Shown here one piece after another: positions 13,008 to 15,868 of a stretch of 15,868 nucleotides of DNA (within the stretch, counting starts at the first letter, position 1; the number at the start of each line of letters is the position of its first letter). The notes beneath the pieces are model-generated. The model had not been told where the DNA came from. It saw nothing but the letters and a program-made list of their open reading frames with translations, and searched no databases. The position numbers and the translations under genes were made by a program. Source of the DNA: Desulfobacterales bacterium (lineage in GTDB: Bacteria; Desulfobacterota; Desulfobacteria; Desulfobacterales; UBA2174_A); contig JALOPD010000062.1 in assembly GCA_025454075.1 (NCBI GenBank), forward strand, positions 1 through 15,868, in the 5' to 3' direction.

Positions 13008-15325
13008 TTCGCCGCTCCCAGAACCTCCATGCGATGGCTGTAAGCCGCGTGGATCACATAGCCCTCCGGCGACGGGGAGTATTCCACCCAGATGGTCGCC
13101 CGATAGGGGCGCAGGCCGGCCTTGAGCCGCCCCGTCGCCGGGTGAACCGCCCCGCTGCCGCTCTTCTCGGCTGCGTGGATGACCTGCTGAAGGTCCTCCG
13201 CCAGGATGCGCCGCCGATCGAGAAGCTCGGCGACCTCGGGCGCGATGATCAGCCGGATGCGCCGGTATTCCTCAAAGGCTTCGCCCGCTTCGCCCCAAAG
13301 CTCGCTGACCAGCGATGACTTCAGACGCGCCCGGTTCTCCTGCCGGTCGGACCAGCCGGGCCGCGGACGCGCCGCGGGGTCCGCGACGGATTGATCCGGG
13401 AAGGCGAGGTCGAGGACATGCAGCGCACGTTTGCCCACGGCCGCAAGGCTGTCCCGGCACATGGCGCAGTAAGTGAGGTAGTCCAGCGGACTGCTGCGGG
13501 CCCGGCGGGCGGCGACTTCGCGGGACAGGTCGGGATTGGCGTTCTGCATGAGGCCCCCGAACCCGCAGCACTCGGTCTTGTCCCGTCCGAGGATCAGCTC
13601 CTCCGCAGACGTCCCCAGGCGCAGCACCAGGCGGCGGACCGCATCCTGAACGGCCGGGTAAGGCCGCGTGGTGCAGGGGTCGTGAATCGCCAAGGGCTGC
13701 CCGGCAGGCGCCGCGGCGGGCGGCGGCAGGTCGATCCCCTCCAGCAACTGCCAGAGAGAGGTCGTCGGCACCTGGGGCAAGTGCTCCGTGAACATGCGGA
13801 AACAGGTGGAGCAGGCCGTAACGAGAGCGGGCTTTCCCAGTGCGCTCCACTCTTGCAGAAACCCCGCGCACACGGATTGGAACTCGTCTTCGCGGCCGGC
13901 CCAGAAGGCTGGCGCCCCGCAGCAGCCCAGCATCAGACCCACTCCGCCGTCAAGAGCATCCATGAGGTGGCGGTATACCAGGCGGACTTGGCCGGGATTG
14001 GAAGCGCACAGCTGGCAGCCCGGAAAAAAGAGGTGGGCGCTTTGCGAGCGCCCGGGCGCATGACGCCCGAGACGGAAGCGTTCGCTCAGGCTGAAGCGCA
14101 TGTCCTCTAACGCGAACTCGTGGGCCGAGGGCGGCATCTTGCCCCGCCGCACCATGCGGCGCCGCGCCTGCAGGCAGAGATCCTGCACGGCGAAATCCTC
14201 GGGGCAGACGCGTTCGCACAGCCCGCACAGGCTGCAGGAGTTGACCAGCTTGTTGGCCTGGCGAATCCCCATGACGATGGACTCGTTGTTGTAGATTTCG
14301 CGGGCGTATTTACGCGGATAGGCGCCGAAGCGCTCCAAATAGGCGCAGACCTTGACGCATTCCAGACACTCGCACTGCAGGCAGCGGCCGGCCTCGGCGA
14401 CGGCTTCCGCGGGCGAATATCCGGATTCGGGATCGGCGGCGGCCACTTTCGGCAGCGGCTCGACGCCTTCCAGACTAGTGAACAGGCGGGTTTCATACGG
14501 GCCGTCTTTCTCGCGGCCGGCGCTCGGGGAGACATTCTGGAGGAAGCGGTCGATCGAAGTGGCGGCCCAGCGGCCCTGGGCCGCCTGCCATACCGGCGAA
14601 GCGCCGGCCGCATCCGGCCGGCCGTCGGCGTAAACCCCCGGCCGGCCGGTGGCCTGCAGCGACGGGTCCACGGTGATCCGGCCGGCCGCGTCTTTCGGGA
14701 GATTCCAGGCCCGGCCCTGGACACTTTCCAGGCTTAGAAAAACAGCATCGTGCTCCGAGATGCACTGCTCGAGGAACTGGGCCGGCTCCACAGCGACATT
14801 CATTGACAGCTCGACGCCGAGAGCGGCCAGCCGTTCCAGTTCCGCCTCCATGGCCGCCTCGGGCAGGCGTTGAACCGGGATGTCCCGTAACGGTCCGCCC
14901 GGCCGCGGGCCAGGCTCGAAGACGCGCACGGAATAGCCCTTGCGGGCCAGGTCCCAGGCGGCGGTCAGGCCTCCCAGGCCACTGCCGACGACGGCCACGG
15001 TTCTGCCCCTGCGCGGCAGCTGCTGAACGCGGAAATCAGGGGGCGGCGTCGCCACGCAGGCGCGTTCGAGCTTGCCGATCTCAATGGGATCCCCGGCCTC
15101 TCGGCGCTTGCAGCGCTGGCGGCAGGGGGCGTCGCAGATCCGGCCCAGAATGCCCGGGAAAGGCATGGTCTTGTAAAGGACCTTCCAGGCCTCCTTCCAG
15201 TCGCCCTTGGCGACATGGCCGACGAAGATCCGGCCGTCCAGATGGATCGGGCAGGCGGCCGTGCACTCGGGCGCCTCCTCCTGGATGCACCGGTGTTCCA
15301 GTGCCCTCAGTTCCTGTTGATCCAT
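13004..15325 (-). CDS. GltD-like flavoprotein with Fe-S and two CCG domains (DVU_1558-like)
   Basis: A 773-aa cytoplasmic multi-domain oxidoreductase. Order: GltD-type Fe-S domain (C21, C25, C64, C68, C72; CPIHLDGR and MPFPGILGRICDAPC); FAD motif GSGLGG at 114-119; a GVYADGRPDAAG-type end of the flavin fold and SIDRFLQ near 275; two ferredoxin-like clusters (CLQCECLECVKVC, then CSLCGLCERVC); two CCG domains as in HdrB/GlpC (FFPGCQLC, GCCGAP, CSTC; then HDPC, ECCGFGG, CAMC); and a C-terminal domain of about 120 aa I do not recognise. Only one GxGxxG is visible: the NAD(P)H Rossmann insert found in GltD between 150 and 240 seems missing. It probably moves electrons between flavin and the CCG site, possibly towards or from the Mop enzyme. 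The start at 15325 has a weak ribosome binding site. Confidence 0.9.
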   Translation of the reverse strand: MDQQELRALEHRCIQEEAPECTAACPIHLDGRIFVGHVAKGDWKEAWKVLYKTMPFPGILGRICDAPCRQRCKRREAGDPIEIGKLERACVATPPPDFRVQQLPRRGRTVAVVGSGLGGLTAAWDLARKGYSVRVFEPGPRPGGPLRDIPVQRLPEAAMEAELERLAALGVELSMNVAVEPAQFLEQCISEHDAVFLSLESVQGRAWNLPKDAAGRITVDPSLQATGRPGVYADGRPDAAGASPVWQAAQGRWAATSIDRFLQNVSPSAGREKDGPYETRLFTSLEGVEPLPKVAAADPESGYSPAEAVAEAGRCLQCECLECVKVCAYLERFGAYPRKYAREIYNNESIVMGIRQANKLVNSCSLCGLCERVCPEDFAVQDLCLQARRRMVRRGKMPPSAHEFALEDMRFSLSERFRLGRHAPGRSQSAHLFFPGCQLCASNPGQVRLVYRHLMDALDGGVGLMLGCCGAPAFWAGREDEFQSVCAGFLQEWSALGKPALVTACSTCFRMFTEHLPQVPTTSLWQLLEGIDLPPPAAAPAGQPLAIHDPCTTRPYPAVQDAVRRLVLRLGTSAEELILGRDKTECCGFGGLMQNANPDLSREVAARRARSSPLDYLTYCAMCRDSLAAVGKRALHVLDLAFPDQSVADPAARPRPGWSDRQENRARLKSSLVSELWGEAGEAFEEYRRIRLIIAPEVAELLDRRRILAEDLQQVIHAAEKSGSGAVHPATGRLKAGLRPYRATIWVEYSPSPEGYVIHAAYSHRMEVLGAAK

Positions 15326-15344
15326 TAGACAATATCCAAATGCC

Positions 15345-15379
15345 GCGGCGAACCGGGGGATCGTCCCGCGGTTCGCCGC
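15345..15379 (-). repeat. GC-rich hairpin between mop-like gene and the downstream block
   Basis: Left arm 15345-15355 (GCGGCGAACCG) and right arm 15369-15379 are exact reverse complements, with a 13-base loop that can add three G-C pairs around a bulge. It lies in the 102-base gap after the mop stop. Neither strand shows a U-run long enough for a normal intrinsic terminator (minus side begins GGCATTTGG). Partial termination or 3'-end protection of the mop transcript is the likely role. Confidence 0.6.
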
Positions 15380-15427
15380 TTTGCTGCTGTTGCCGTTATA
15401 CCTCAGCGATCGCGGTAAGGCCGGCGA

Positions 15428-15868
15428 TCATTTGCTCTTTTTCGGCGCGGCCTTCAGGCCGGCCAGCACCTTCTCCGGCAGGGCCGGCAGATGGGTGATG
15501 CGCACCCCGGTGGCGTTCTTGATGGCATTGACCACCGCCACGTGCGATGAGGTCAGCGGCAGTTCCCCGACGCCGGCGGCGCCGAAAGGCCCGTGCTCGC
15601 GGGGGTTTTCGAAATAGTGGATCTCGAACGCATCGGGAATGTCGTTGATGTAGGGGATACCGCAGGCGGCAAGCGTCGTGTGTTTCTTGAGGTCCTCGAA
15701 ATCCTCCGACAGCGCCAGGCCGATGCCCTGGGCGACCCCGCCGTAGATCTGGCCGTCCACGGCCAGCCGGTTGTTGATCTTGCCGACGTCGGCCATGACC
15801 GTGTACTTGTCCACCTGGGTCTTGCCGCTCTGCGTGTCCACGGTCACCTCGGCCATGAAGACGCCGTA
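15428..15868 (-). CDS. mop: Molybdenum aldehyde oxidoreductase, C-terminal part (cut by window edge)
   Basis: The last 146 codons of a xanthine-oxidase-family protein closely resembling the C-terminus of Desulfovibrio gigas Mop. Visible are MAEVTVDTQSGKTQVDK, VMADVGKINNRLAVDGQIYG, GGVAQGIGLALSEDFEDLKK and GPFGAAGVGELPLTSSH. The glutamate in GVGELP matches the catalytic Glu869 of D. gigas Mop. The end PALPEKVLAGLKAAPKKSK is the usual terminus. The frame is open to base 15868 (YGVF precedes the MAEV methionine), so the Met at 15856 is internal. The enzyme oxidises aldehydes to carboxylic acids with a cytosine-dinucleotide Mo cofactor and [2Fe-2S] clusters whose N-terminal domains lie beyond this window. 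Downstream genes supply likely maturation factors (XdhC, MobA-like). Confidence 0.92.
   Translation of the reverse strand, partial: YGVFMAEVTVDTQSGKTQVDKYTVMADVGKINNRLAVDGQIYGGVAQGIGLALSEDFEDLKKHTTLAACGIPYINDIPDAFEIHYFENPREHGPFGAAGVGELPLTSSHVAVVNAIKNATGVRITHLPALPEKVLAGLKAAPKKSK

Overview
All recognisable genes in this window lie on the minus strand, so the transcription order runs from the right edge to the left. The content suggests an anaerobic deltaproteobacterium (Desulfobacterota), a sulfate reducer or syntroph. The reasons are a periplasmic FdhAB-type formate dehydrogenase with an in-frame UGA (selenocysteine) codon, a Desulfovibrio-type Mop aldehyde oxidoreductase, and a gene order that, from memory, matches the D. 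vulgaris DVU_1551 to DVU_1559 block. That placement is inference from protein resemblance; no search was run.

Right part (15868 to 6250, visibly GC-rich). It opens with the C-terminal end of a molybdenum aldehyde oxidoreductase (mop-like, cut by the window edge). A 102-base gap with a strong hairpin follows, then a compact run of nine genes. In order these are: a flavin/Fe-S/CCG-domain oxidoreductase; a 70-aa four-cysteine protein; a SAM methyltransferase (TrsM-like); a C-GCAxxG-C-C protein; a radical SAM protein (TrsS-like); a PaaK-like AMP-forming CoA ligase; an XdhC-family protein; a MobA-like nucleotidyltransferase fused to an HD domain; and a short ModE-like regulator. Seven of the eight junctions are 1- or 4-base stop/start overlaps, so the block is probably translated as one coupled unit. 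XdhC and the MobA-like protein fit maturation of the cytosine-dinucleotide molybdenum cofactor of the Mop-type enzyme. The roles of the radical SAM, methyltransferase, CoA ligase and CCG-oxidoreductase genes are not known to me, and they form the most interesting uncharacterised system here.

Middle (6249 to 5971). This is an intergenic region of about 280 bases, AT-rich in part, with a 20-base palindrome. It lies upstream of the formate dehydrogenase operon, and a base-composition change sits at its right boundary.

Left part (5970 to 81, lower GC). The formate dehydrogenase operon is fdhA (1013 aa, Tat signal, Sec194, probable ATT start), fdhB (three-cluster ferredoxin subunit), a perfect 17-bp inverted repeat, a first FdhE, a possible 73-aa small gene, and a second, divergent FdhE. 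No membrane-anchor subunit is present, so the enzyme is probably a soluble periplasmic FdhAB that passes electrons to c-type cytochromes. Bases 1-80 hold no gene that I can support. No tRNA, rRNA, CRISPR array, transposase or attachment site was seen.
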